A DNA stretch of 64,000 nucleotides, taken from NCBI RefSeq assembly GCF_963675165.1, contig NC_087378.1:8051273-8115272 (forward strand), in the 5' to 3' direction. The stretch comes from Halichondria panicea. Lineage: Eukaryota > Porifera > Demospongiae > Suberitida > Halichondriidae. Of the stretch, positions 36,375 to 47,800 are shown in pieces (position 1 is the stretch's first letter; the number at the start of each line of letters is the position of its first letter). A program made the translations under genes and the position numbers. The notes under the pieces are model-generated. The model had not been told where the DNA came from and ran no database searches. It was given only the letters and a program-made list of their open reading frames with translations.

Positions 36375-38169
36375 TCAGATAATCCTTCTTCTTTTGGTAG
36401 TGAGACTGTTTGGTTGTCCTTGTCGGTGCATCTGTGACTCCAAATCCTGAATCTTTCGTTTTAGAGACACTATTTCACGTTCTGATTCAGCTTTCACATG
36501 TTGAAGTTTCTAGAATGGGTAAAGAAATATTAAACCAGAGATACAAAAGAAAGGGGATTGGAAACGACCGCCCACGCCCTATGTAAAAGGACTGACATCC
36601 GGTGAAGCACTCCGTGTAATTATTGCGCTCGCAAATAATTACATGGAAAAGTTTTGTATCCCTGGTTTCTAGCTCTCCTATCCACTAGAGATCACTCAGG
36701 GCCTGGGAGATACTTGAGAGAAGTAAGCTTATACCACTGACAAGCTCTAAGTCCGTTGTCTTTACTCTGTTTCCAATTTTTTTGAGTTTAGCTTGAATTA
36801 CTCTATGTCAACTTTTCTCTGTCCCTCCTGTGAAATCAAAACAGCAAAGGACATTGCTTGACTTGGTTATTATGTATCTAAGTGCTACATAGAATGGCTT
36901 CATGCTATAAATAAGCTGTACTGTTCATAAACGTTTGCAGTATAGTCCTTCAAACTGCTTTAGTATACTTTTAGACACACCACGGGCCTGTCCCTCCTAC
37001 GACTTCATAGTAAAGGCTATTTCTTCTTGCATAGCATTTATTTGTCTAGTAATAGTGGCTGCATGGCTTAGTCGACTTTTTAGAGCTAAATTCTCTTTAC
37101 TTTTTAGAAAAATCAACATTAAAAATGATCAATTTCACTGTTTCTATGTACAGCACATTGTAGAGCAGTCAAGACTGGTAATGAGCATGCTGACTATAAA
37201 TATAATCCTTTGTAGTTTTAGCCACGCCCTATAACGCGGAATGCTTCACGCAAAAATTTCGTAAAAATTTCGTTTCCAATCCCCTTTCTTTTGTATCTCT
37301 GATTAAACAGTAAATCAGTTTGCTGCACTTGCCTTCCTAAATATTTCATTGTTGACTGACGATGTTTGAGCACTTTGTGGACGAGCGTTTTGTTTCTGAA
37401 GCTTCAGCATTTTAGCATCATACTAAAAGTGTGTGTGCCATGTACAGTATTATACCACGCAAACATTGGTATACAAACCTCCAGCCTTAGCTTGACAACT
37501 TCTGTATGCTTAGCTCTCTCCAACTCTGCATTTTCTTTTTGTAGCTGTCGTATTTCTCCATTCTTGTCCTGTATAGTTCTTTCCAACAACTCTATGTCTT
37601 TTCGCACTGTTGAAAATATTCACAACCTTCCCAAACACATAGGGGGTTAGACTTACTTTGCTGCTTCATGTTTTCTTGTATCTGAGCTGTTTCTTTCTTG
37701 TGAGTTGCTCGCAATGCATCCATATTCTCCATTGCTTCTTCCATCTGTTCCTTATGCTTCTGCTCTAGAACCATTCCTGAGTGTGTTGTTGACTCAATGC
37801 GTTCCTTCAATTCACGGTTCTCCTCTGTGGGAATAACTATGAAAAATTAGGAAATTTGTGTTTCTTCAATACCATAAAAATGGCATCTTTGCTCTATGGC
37901 TCTGTGTAGCTTGTCAATAGTTGCTCGTAACTGGTCACTGTTTCCCGTTATATCTTGTACTTGTTGCTGGTAGATATTGCACTGCTTGTTAGCACTCTTC
38001 AGCTCATTCGATAGTCTAGTGTTCTCTTTGACAAGGCTTGACATTGACTGTGAGGGGGGGGGGGGGATTTTATTGCAAGTGCTTGCATGAAGTGTGTACT
38101 TACATCTTGCCATGTTGAGAAGTGTTGCAGCAGCTCATCAAGGTCAACAGTTGATCTGCTGGTGGACAT
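36375..38169 (-). CDS. CCDC152: CCDC152, coiled-coil protein
   Basis: Exons in transcript order: 38104-38169, 37873-38047, 37657-37824, 37479-37606, 37333-37422, 36375-36509; 253 aa (human about 254). It starts MSTSRSTVDLDELLQHFSTW, followed by a long coiled coil. The C-terminal third is diagnostic: VVKLRLEYDAKMLKLQKQ, IFRKKLQHVKAESEREIVSL, IQDLESQ and the basic end TKRRRII, which parallels human KLQHFQEE-KRRRF as I recall it. Function is unknown. Intron 5 has a GC-AG donor (AGGAAG then GCAAGTG) and contains the hAT-like element. A C-run precedes the acceptor of exon 2. It is divergent with PRC1. Confidence 0.85.
36536..37301. mobile_element. Non-autonomous DNA transposon, hAT-like
   Basis: 766 bp. 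The ends CAGAGATACAAAAGAAAGGG (continuing ATTGGAAACGA) are perfect inverted repeats of about 32 bp. The flanking direct repeat ATTAAAC lies at 36529-36535 and 37302-37308. Termini beginning CAGAG fit hAT; the duplication is 7 bp rather than the usual 8. There is no transposase, and the open frame at 36935-37234 has no recognisable domain. Confidence 0.7.
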
Positions 38170-38429
38170 TTTGGTTGTAACTTGGAAACCAAATTAATGT
38201 TGTCTTTATCAGCCCCTAATCAAACCGAGGCACGTAATCGAGTCATCAGTCCCTAAAACAAACCGCGGTCAAAATAATAATAATTATACCTCGCTAGAAT
38301 GATGTCATTATAGAGTATTTGACCAATCAGATTTTATTTAGATTTAAACTAACCTGTGTACTATTAAATTAAAATTAAGAAGACACCATCAAGAACAGTT
38401 TGCGGGTACGAGTAAAGCTTTATAATACA
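38170..38429. promoter_or_regulatory. Divergent promoter, CCDC152 / PRC1
   Basis: 260 bp between the start codons. It contains GACCAATCAG (CCAAT box) at 38321-38330, TGATGTCAT (CRE-like) near 38300, and TTTAAA near 38343, the form of a cell-cycle homology element. TTTAAA is common in AT-rich DNA, so the last is weak. Confidence 0.55.
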
Positions 38430-41400
38430 ATGAACACCACAACAGAAGATAGGTACGACAACTGAGATAGGATTTTCAGAATTTCAAGTATTTTAATATC
38501 CCTCATTTTAGTGAGCTGGCTGTCTTGGTGAGTCTCTTACAAGAGTCCATTTGTGAATCAGCCAACCTCAAGCAGTTGTCTAGAGTATGGACAGAGATTG
38601 GTATGAATGAGGCTCAACGTCACGAGAGAAGGGAGAGAATCGTGCTCCATGTGAATGACCTACTCGAAGAAATGTCTTCCGAAGAACTAAATTTAAAGAT
38701 GAAGTTGGAAGAGAGTTTTGAGAGCAATAAAGCCGAGCTACAGGACCTCTGTAAGCAGCTGTCCCTCAAGGAGGAGGATGTGAGTATCAACCAGTTATCT
38801 CTGGCCATAACTTCAAGTTCATGCTTTAACGCTTGTGTTCCAGAATGTTACGATTGTATTCCATGGATTGTATTCTATGGATTATAAGACTTGGTATTAT
38901 GAGTGTGCTTATATACCTAGGTGCCCAGTGGGAGTGAGATGCCACTGTATCAGAGGGAGTCTTTTGTTCGAGGCAGAGTGGACGCCCTCAACAAGGTAGT
39001 GTCCATACTATAGATTGATACTTACTCTGAAGTATGTCCTGTGAACCGACTTGGCGTAATTTGGCGTCTCAGGTGTGGCTACTACAGCAATAAAATTGTG
39101 TCCACTTAATAAATGTGCGCGGCGACCTTCGGTAAAATTCGCCAAATCGCCAAATTTTCCAGTTATATGTACAGTAGATGTTTGTCACACCTGTATGAAC
39201 AATTCTAATTACATTGTTTACATAGCAACCTTCCTAAGCCTTGATTGCCACAATCTTCTAACATAGCAGTTGCCATGTCTGTCACTATACTTATTTACAG
39301 ATGAAGTTTGACAGAAAGAAGAGGCTGAAGCGTATAATGGAGATGGAGAGTTCCATGTGTACTAGCCTGGGTGAGGTGTCTCAGCTCAAGGCAGTCTACA
39401 AGAGTGAGACTGTCCCCTCCGAGGAAGACCTCAAGAGCTTCAGGACTAGAGTTGAGGATCTAGAGTTCACACTCGTGAGTATTTGATACCAATACTAGTG
39501 TGTCCCTATAGGTGCATAAGAGAAAGCATAGATATTGTTTTGTCTAGTTTTGTAAACGTATATTTTAGTGGCCCCTTTTATGAATACGGTTTGCAGCTAC
39601 ATAATTATGTTGCTGTCTGTACTAATGCTAATGCCCTGAGTGTGTTTGAATATCATAAGGTAGGGGTAAATGGCTAATGGCGTGACATGCACATGACTTT
39701 ATTCTACAGAATGAGCGGCGATCCATCTTCCAAGACCTATGCAACAAGGTGTCCAATATCTGGGCAGAGCTGGAGGAGGAGCCTCATGGCTATTTCTCCA
39801 CTGCACACAAGGACAAGAGTCCACCACTCGTCTTGTCCACTGCTGAGATGTGTAACATTGAGGAGGCCTACAAACAGGTGGGTGCTTGGATAATAATTAT
39901 TATGATTGTGGCAATTAACATCTGTTTTTTCCCCGATGTTAACATTGTTTGCGTGCTGTTTATACCATAACAGGGCTTAATTGTATTGTACAGATTGTGA
40001 CTGCAGCAGCCAGATTGGAGGGCAGTGCTCTAGAGATTCGTGAGAAAATACAGTCCCTGTGGACACGACTGAATGTCCCTGAGGAAGAACAAATGGCCTT
40101 CAATCAGGCACACCTAGGACACAAGCCCAGGGTGATTGCAATGGTGAGCTGTGTGATTGTAACCTGTTGTTTTGACGATCTTTACCCGTTACAATGTATT
40201 GTTGGTGATCTTTACCAATTACGTGTCTATACTGTACATTTGTTGCTTACGATGTGTATGCCCTTTTACACGTACTTTTCCTTCAGTTGAAAGAGGAGCT
40301 TGACCGACTCACTGAGCTAAAGAAAGCGAATATGAAGCTACTCATCTGTAACACACGCACAGAGCTACACAAAGCCTGGGACAAGTGTCACTATGGAGAC
40401 TCACAGAGACGAGAGTTCCTGCCTGCATTCTCAGACGACTATCGTGACGATGTCCTCGGAGACCTGGAGAGCGAGTTGGACCGGGTGAACGGGTTTTATC
40501 GTGATAACGAAGAGCTCTTTCAGAAAGTGGAGAAGAGAGAAACAATGTGGACACAATATCAAGAGTTAGTGGTAAGACTGAATATTTATATTTGAGCTCT
40601 TTGGTGGTATAACTTGCATGCCTATATACGTACTTAATTATGTGTGTTTTGTTATTTGTTTTCTCAGGCCAAAAGTAGTGATCCCAAGCGTCTCTTCAGT
40701 GCTCGCGGGGGACAACTGCTCAAGGATCAGCAGCTACAGAAGCAGATCAAGAAGGACCTAGGTAAATTGGAGAAGGGGCTCACTGCAGAGCTGAAGCAAT
40801 GGGAGGAAGACTGTGAGAGGTACTTCATTGTACAGGACAGTCGCTACCTGGACACCATTCAGAGCCAGTGGGAGCAGACAGGGAAGCAGAAACAGATGGA
40901 GAAAGAAAAAAGGGTGAGAAACAGGTTGATTGAGTGTAAGACTTAGTAGACTGGAGACAGTGGTGTGCTTGCTTTTATTGTAGCACAAATAGTGGTGCTT
41001 AACCTTGTTGTTGTTGTTATTATTTTTTGCAGCAAATTGTGAAAGAGGAGCAGACCATGATGGAGATGACCTATGGCAGCAAGCCTATTACTCCACTCAA
41101 GAAAATAATGAAGTAAGCCATACGTGATTGGTATAATTATACAACTGTCATCTCTTTACATCGATTTGTGTTGCCTATGCAGCAATATTCATGGAGCCTG
41201 TGTTTTAAAAAATCGTTTATCTCGAACACAGTGATGTTTGTTTCATTATGTGCACTGCATTGCATGTGTTCCGGTAAACAACGCCTAGGTATTCCTGGGG
41301 AAATTTTCGTGGAGGTCAGCTTGTTTACGATAATTATTTTACCCCACGGAAATTACCCGCTATACGGTACATGTATACTTTTGGCAATCTGTTGATAAAG

Positions 41401-42344
41401 TCCCCCCACCCACTCACCTACACCCCTCCAGACGCCCGGCTGCCTCTCCCCTCACTATGCCAGCCAAGATGCGTAAGGTGGGGCAGTCTCCTTGTGTCAG
41501 TGCCACCAGTAACTCTGTCAGGTCCCTCAATCGACCACCCAGGTCAACCAGTAGGGTCACACGTACTGCAAAGGTACTGTATGTGTGTGTACTCACTCCT
41601 TTGTGACCCATTGTCTTTAAGCCAACTATTTCCTCCCATTCAAGGTTTTGGATTCAAACTTTATCCCTGTATTGTGTATGCATATTATATACAATAGTGT
41701 ATTTATAATTATGACTGTGTACTACTATTATCTATTCAAAATTTAATCTGATTTGCATGCTTGAAAAAAAAAGAACCAATCTGGCCAATCTCAATATAAC
41801 CTCTGTGTGTGTGTGTGGAGCAGACTCCACTGTATACTCCACAGAAGAGATCAGCTATGTTGAAAGCCCGTCGAGTTCTAAAAGACAAGAATAGTCAGCT
41901 ACCTCCACCGGACCCCACCAGTGAGAGCTTCATCAGTCAGATCAGTCACATCAATGCTTCCCTAGCATCAGCCGGTACCTACACAGACTTCCAGGTGAGA
42001 GTGTCCGTTAAATTTTCAATAATTTCGATAACTTATGTATTGTCGACTGACTATACGTACAAAAGTCGCCAATGTATAATTATATAGTTTTGTCAGCTTA
42101 TAATTATGAGTAGATGTTGCCCTAGCCTCGTTCCCAGGCCAAGTTGTCTCTAAAATAAAGCTAGGTCGCCATTCTATTAAAGAAAAATCGGCCTGAGAAC
42201 GAGGCCAGTGGTTGCCCCTGTGTATTGATGGCTACATAATTATATACAAGGTTCTGTTTTCATTTCATACTACAGAAAGGAGCCAGCAGCCAGCCACGTA
42301 GCAGTGTCGTCCCAAGAACCTCCTCAAGAACTGACTTTACCTAG
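38430..42344 (+). CDS. PRC1: PRC1/Ase1/MAP65 spindle midzone crosslinker
   Basis: Twelve exons: 38430-38452, 38512-38779, 38921-38995, 39301-39474, 39710-39877, 39994-40143, 40287-40571, 40668-40913, 41033-41112, 41432-41573, 41824-41994, 42276-42344; 616 aa (human 620), phases fit. The N-terminal dimerisation rod leads to the spectrin-like microtubule-binding domain: IQSLWTRLNVPEEE, LKEELDRLTELKKANM, NGFYRDNEELFQKVEKRE, DPKRLFSARGGQLLKDQQ. Then MMEMTYGSKPITPLKKIMK and a basic Ser/Thr tail with SPLTMP and TPLYTPQKR, likely CDK and mitotic phosphosites. It crosslinks antiparallel microtubules and recruits KIF4 and centralspindlin partners in cytokinesis. Confidence 0.94.
42121..42208. repeat. 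Short palindrome in PRC1 intron 11
   Basis: CCTCGTTCCCAGGCC pairs with GGCCTGAGAACGAGG, one mismatch, about 50 bp apart. It is probably a small MITE. Confidence 0.5.
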
Positions 42345-42486
42345 CACTAACTGACACACTCTATGTCATGTCTTTGCACTGTTTAGAGACTTACATGTTT
42401 TATCGCTTTTGCATATGTGCGTACACCCACTCTCCATAGCAATGATAATGATCTGTACTTTACCCTGTACTGTTGAAACGTTTGAT

Positions 42487-42880
42487 TACCGTATATGCTT
42501 GATCAGGAGCCGCGGCTACTAAATGTTTCATTTTGCTGGAAGAGGAGGCTACAATTCAAGAGAGGCCACTGTTCAAGAGCGGCGTTTATTAGCTCCAGAT
42601 AATTTAGTTTGTCATCTAAAGTTGTTTTCACCTGCATAAACTTGAACTCTGCCATGAGAAAGTCTTTGTGAAGCACTAACAAGCTGCTACTTGTAGCTAC
42701 GTACATGTAGCTAGCTGCTAGTAATAATTTTTTGGCCCATGTGCAGAAATGCTAGAGTCAAAGTTCACTGAGGCTACTATTTGAGAGCGGCTACTAAATG
42801 TTTCATTTTGCTAGCAAGGGAGGCTACTATTTGAGTGCGGCCTTTATACAAGAGCGGCCTCTGATCGAGCATATACGGTA
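42487..42880. mobile_element. MITE with TACCGTATATGC termini
   Basis: The left end TACCGTATATGCTTGATCAG pairs with the right end CTGATCGAGCATATACGGTA. The inner motif GCGGCTACTAAATGTTTCAT occurs twice in direct orientation (about 42512 and 42788). The 394-bp element has a possible TA target duplication and lies just after the PRC1 stop. Confidence 0.75.
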
Positions 42881-43097
42881 TTTATAAAAACGACCCTGAG
42901 TCTAAGTCTGTGGACTGCCCTGCTCTGACAGCTTGGTTACCCTTGCCTGATGTCTCCACAACACATCACCTTAAGAATAGGACATAAATTATCAACTGCA
43001 TGAAATTCTAAGTAAGTTTACATTCACTCGTTACGGTGTTTGCGTAGTGGTTGTGTTACACAGATATAGTTGTGGAAGGGTTAGACTGTAGCGTGTG

Positions 43098-43245
43098 TAT
43101 AACCCTCCATGTAGACTGATGCCAGTGACGGTAGTATAACCCTCCATGTAGACTGATGCCAGTGACGGTAGTATAACCCTCCATGTAGACTGATGCCAGT
43201 GACGGTAGTATAACCCTCCATGTAGACTGATGCCAGTGACGGTAG
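43098..43245. repeat. 37-bp minisatellite, exactly four copies
   Basis: The unit TATAACCCTCCATGTAGACT continues GATGCCAGTGACGGTAG. The four copies are essentially identical, so expansion was recent. Confidence 0.95.
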
Positions 43246-43384
43246 AACCCCACGCAATGCAGTAGTGTACGTCCAATGACTTAATAAATATATTTGATGA
43301 TCCTTACCAAACAGGTAATTATTGTATCTCTGCGATAAGGTGTAGACAAAAGCTTAATTAAAGTAAAATTCCTTGCCCATTAAA

Positions 43385-43500
43385 AACAAAGAGCTGAATA
43401 AAACCCACGTAACCTACTGGTTACTCCACTCCACTGACCACTACTATTACACACGCTAAACCACTCAGCCATGATGAGTCATGCTGTCACCCCATTAGCG
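43385..43500 (-). repeat. Possible degenerate tRNA-derived SINE
   Basis: The minus strand has ATGGCTGAGTGGTTTAGCG, which fits the A-box of a Ser/Leu-type tRNA. GGTTACGTGGGTTTTATTC about 45 bp later is a poor B-box. It does not fold as a functional tRNA by eye. Confidence 0.35.
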
Positions 43501-44264
43501 AGGTAGTGGTCTTTAGCACATAAGTTACTGATCTGCTTAATCTATAATTAACGATGCATGTAGCCTGTTTGATTGGATGTAATTATTATTGCCCTCTCAG
43601 TGTGTCTGCATGTCCATTTTGGATCGGTTGCCATGCAATGCTGCAGCTGTGTGGTGTGTGTCGTCTTGATGGTTATTGTGTCTTATAGACTTTCTAATTT
43701 GGTGGCTGTTGAAATGTCAGTTTGGAAACATTTCATAGAATATATAGTCCACTGAGTATAATAATAATAGGCATTTCTCAATAGCTCTTTTTGTCATCCT
43801 AGCTTTGATGTTGTTGTTTTTTAATTGTATAATTATGATCTTTTTTAACTCAACGTATTCCGGAAGATTATAGTCCTTTTACCCTTAAGGATGCCTATAT
43901 AAGGATGCCTAATAGAAAATGATTATCTCTGTTGAATTCCTCCTCCTAGGAATGGTAACCATGCACTGGCCACTATCACTCGCTGGTTCTTCCCTGCACA
44001 CCTCTTCCTCATAGCTTCCTCATATCAAGGGAATGACAATCTTTTTAATTGTCTGCGGCTAGTCCAAATCCACCAAAGATGTCTAGAGCTTCTTCTCTTA
44101 TATATATAAGTCGATTTGGTAGACAGTGCTTTTTAGTCCAAAAATGAATACGAATAATCATTTGAGTGCTTTAGACATAGACTTCTGTGACTACCACAAG
44201 TGTAGGTACACTAGTGTATTACAGAAGAGCACCTTTAATATCCCACCCTGCATTTTTGAGTTGG

Positions 44265-44560
44265 CTCTTTAAAATAATAGAGTTCTGGTGGTCCAATTTC
44301 AATGATTTTATGATTTTATGAAAGTTTAAAAGGAACTTTTTCAGACGGTATGCTTATATCTCAAATTGGAACGGGCCATAATTTCTTCTCATTTTCGGAA
44401 AAAGACTATGGTAATTTGTCAAAAACAGGCCCAAAAATAGACTTTTGATTTTAAGACGCCATCTTAACAAGCTCATTGTAAGCATTCAAAAAACTATAAA
44501 ATTAACGTTTTCGAACCAACAAAACTTAAGTTGTGGCCGTTCAAAGATTCTCTATTTAAC
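44265..44560. repeat. Interspersed repeat copy
   Basis: GGTCCAATTTCAATGATTTT, ATGAAAGTTTAAAAGGAAC, GGGCCATAATTTCTTC and AACTTAAGTTGTGGCCGTTC match the family of 3296, 4625, 20160 and 35690. Confidence 0.6.
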
Positions 44561-44671
44561 GCTGGGTCTCATTGACATCTCCGCACATAAGACGTACAGT
44601 ACCTGTTGTCTGTGTGCTCCTAATATTGTGTCTACTGTGTTGCAGGCACACAGGTAGGCAGTCGTGTATGC

Positions 44672-44708
<37 letters not shown>

Positions 44709-44787
44709 ATGTGTCTGTTTTGATCTACTCTCTTCAAAGGACTTGTTTTCAGTCAGCTAGCCCACTCACTGTTGTTAGGTAAGAATG

Positions 44788-44801
44788 GTTACTCTAGCAA
44801 C
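44788..44801. promoter_or_regulatory. X-box-like motif (RFX site)
   Basis: GTTACTCTAGCAAC has two RFX half-sites with a 2-bp spacer, fitting the usual X-box pattern. No start codon is close; the nearest downstream gene is RNF37, 5.4 kb away. Confidence 0.3.
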
Positions 44802-47800
44802 ACTGTGCGTAGTAGGTTGCAGTACTGCAGGGGACATTAGTACTACGTAAGTAATATACTATGGGTCATTTATTCTGTTGCTGGTGAGTTGCTTCTAATC
44901 GTTACTTTAGGAATTAAGTTTTGGCCGTTACAAAGAGGTGGTCTTTTGTTAAAGGGTTTTTCTTTGTTCATTTGGGACCTAGGTGCCTAGCCTTTATAAT
45001 AATTGCAGTTGGCCTTTCTTCAAGGGTGACCATTAAGAGTGGTTCCATTGTACCGTAGTAAAGCTATTTATATCCATATCCTTTGACCTGACTTCAAGGG
45101 TGGCCATTATAATTATTGCAAAGTACTTTAGGAAATACATTTTTAGGGGAGCTATGACATACGTGTATAAATTGCTGGCAGACCAGTTTGTTAATGGTCG
45201 TATATAGTTGATCCTATTTCTAAAATTCATAGCAGAGTAGAAGAATTCTCCCCCATATCCGAAACCTGAGACATTAATTTTTCTCTAAGAACTTGGGAAT
45301 GAAAAGTGTACGCAACCACACAAGGCCTTCGCTGTAGATAATAAAATGTGCATATTATTATAACTTAATTATAGTGCTGTGGCCATTACAGAATTTGAAG
45401 TAAGAGTAGGTGGTAGGTAGTAGCTATTACATCACGCTAGTGTTGTGTCTAGGTTCGGTAACCATGTGGTTTGTGGTTTGCCAGTGAGATACCATGCATG
45501 GTCATTTTGGAATATTCCCTTCAACTGTTTGATGTGTGAATGGGGAAGACTGGTCACCTCTTTGTTACATGTACTGAGAGTGAATCTCTTCTCTAATTGC
45601 GGTGATCGGAATGATTACTGTTGTATGAAGCCTATAGTGCTTGAGGCAGTTTTACCCGTCACAGTACGTACTTGTAGCATTGTATGGCTTGATTATTTCA
45701 TTTTACAGCTTCTCTCACTATTTCTTCAGTGTTATCCTATTTTTAAATTTGTGGTCAACCCTCGGCCCAGGTAGTTATCGCTAATACTGAACGCACCCAA
45801 ATATAGCCCCCCCCCTTTGAATCTAGTCCCCTACCAGACCGTAACTAGGACTTCGCACTCCGGGTGCTTATGCCCCTCGGGCATACTTAGACATAATATA
45901 TCATCTAATGGCATGGCTTCCAGAGCTATAGCTCTCTGATTAAATTAGTTCTCATTGGAAGCCGTCAGCCATAGTTGAGGAAGGAGTTCTTTCTCAGAAG
46001 GGTCAATTTGACCTAATTTTTGCTGTTTGGTATATCGAGTTCCACATGAAAGTGTTTGTTTTTTATTCCTAGGAAACCAAGCGTGACTTGTTGTGCAAGG
46101 AAATACATCCACTGTAGAAATGATTTATTACCGTGTACTACCTTTTTCTGTCGATACTAAATCAGTGATGCATGTCAGCGTACATTCAATATCTGCCACA
46201 TTCGGTAATAATAGAATAGTACCGAAGCCACATGTGTTAAAGCTTCTAATTAGATCGACGGAAATATCAAACATTCCAATATGTTTACTGGGTCTCCGAA
46301 TTCAGTCTTGTTGTGTATCAAGTGGCAACGGTAACTCCCACTGTCTCGACAGCACTTGAGTTATGGTATGTTTGTCATCTCTGATTAGTTTGTGTTGTCC
46401 ATCGACTGTTTTAATCTGCTAGTGTATAAGTAATCCTCCTTTTAAAGTGAACAGGAATTTTACCTGTATTTTACCGCTACCACTGACTGGTTCACAGCAT
46501 ACCTCATGCAGCATCTTTTAATCCACGTGCTACTTCCCCTTCTCTTTGTACTAGGGACACAGTACAGTGTTACCAGCTTCCTGTCCTGCGTGTAAGGTCG
46601 TGTAAGGTCACTGTACTAGCGGTTCTGGCTCACTTCCTCTGTACTGATAGTGATCTCATATCTGTGGGGGGCTATTGTCTTTGCAACTTGCAAGAGCTTG
46701 CCTTTTGGGTGGGTGGCTTGGGTATCATCATGACTCTGGTCGCTGCACAAAGTTGTGAGTTATATTTTGCAGCTCCTAATAGCTATAGCAATGTATGGTA
46801 TTGCATGTTTTAAAAACCCTAGGATGTGGCAGTGCTGGTAACCTCGTTAGCTATTGGACTAATTAGTCACAAATTATAAAGGGTAGATTCACTCTCTCTG
46901 CAAGTGATTTATAGCCTTTGCTTTTTTGCCTTTGTAGTCTGTTTGAAAGTGGTAGCACTTGCAGTATCTCCCAATTTAGTCCTTTTACTCTGACCACAAC
47001 CTACTATTACAGTACATTGCATTGTGCTGTTATAGTGCATGTTTAGGGGCAAGAATTTGAACTGCTGAGGACATTCTTGAATTGGGACTAGTCAGGGCTT
47101 TAATCATGATGCATGATGTCAACCAGTGGTAGAGCTCCAGCCAAGTGTGGTTTTGTTGACTAGGAAAACACAGGATGTGCAGCTTATGCATCACACACCA
47201 TATCTCAAGGTGATAAAATTAATCTGAACAATAATAATCACACATTAAAAATGTATTTTCAATGTACTGTTGTACTCTTTGATAATCTGATGTGTTGAAC
47301 ATGTGAATGACATGTTTTTAGCTATCTATCTCCAATGTTAATATATATCTTACAAGGTTAGTGGCTTGTCCTGTTTTTCAAAAATCTATAGTACTGATAT
47401 TGTCTGCAGTTAGTTTATTATTAGATTTGGTTTCCCCAAACCCAATGTGTGGCATAAGGTCACACTGGCAAGACAGTTGTGACACTTTTGGGAGCTCCTC
47501 AAGAGGTTGAAGTGGATGAAGCCTGTTGTCAAAACTAACCAAGTGGCAACTCTTGGCTTTGTTACCATGCTCAGTCAACTGTGACTAATTCAAGCCAAGG
47601 CTTGAGGCCATATGACTGAGCTGTAGTTTTAATGCAGTGTGTTTTCTGTTTTGCTTGAATACAATGTACCACTTAGCATGATACAATGTATCTACTGATG
47701 CACGTACTAGTCTGTTGTTTTATCATTAACTTGTTTTGCAGTTGTACTGCTTTTCATACACTTTTATACCGTACAAATGACACACCCAGCCCACTCATTC

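Noticed and set aside
36935-37234. 99-codon frame inside the hAT-like element
   Set aside because: No recognisable domain, and the element is too short to be autonomous.
45445-46359. Frames of 109 and 88 codons in the gene-poor block
   Set aside because: No motif, no splice context, composition like translated non-coding DNA.
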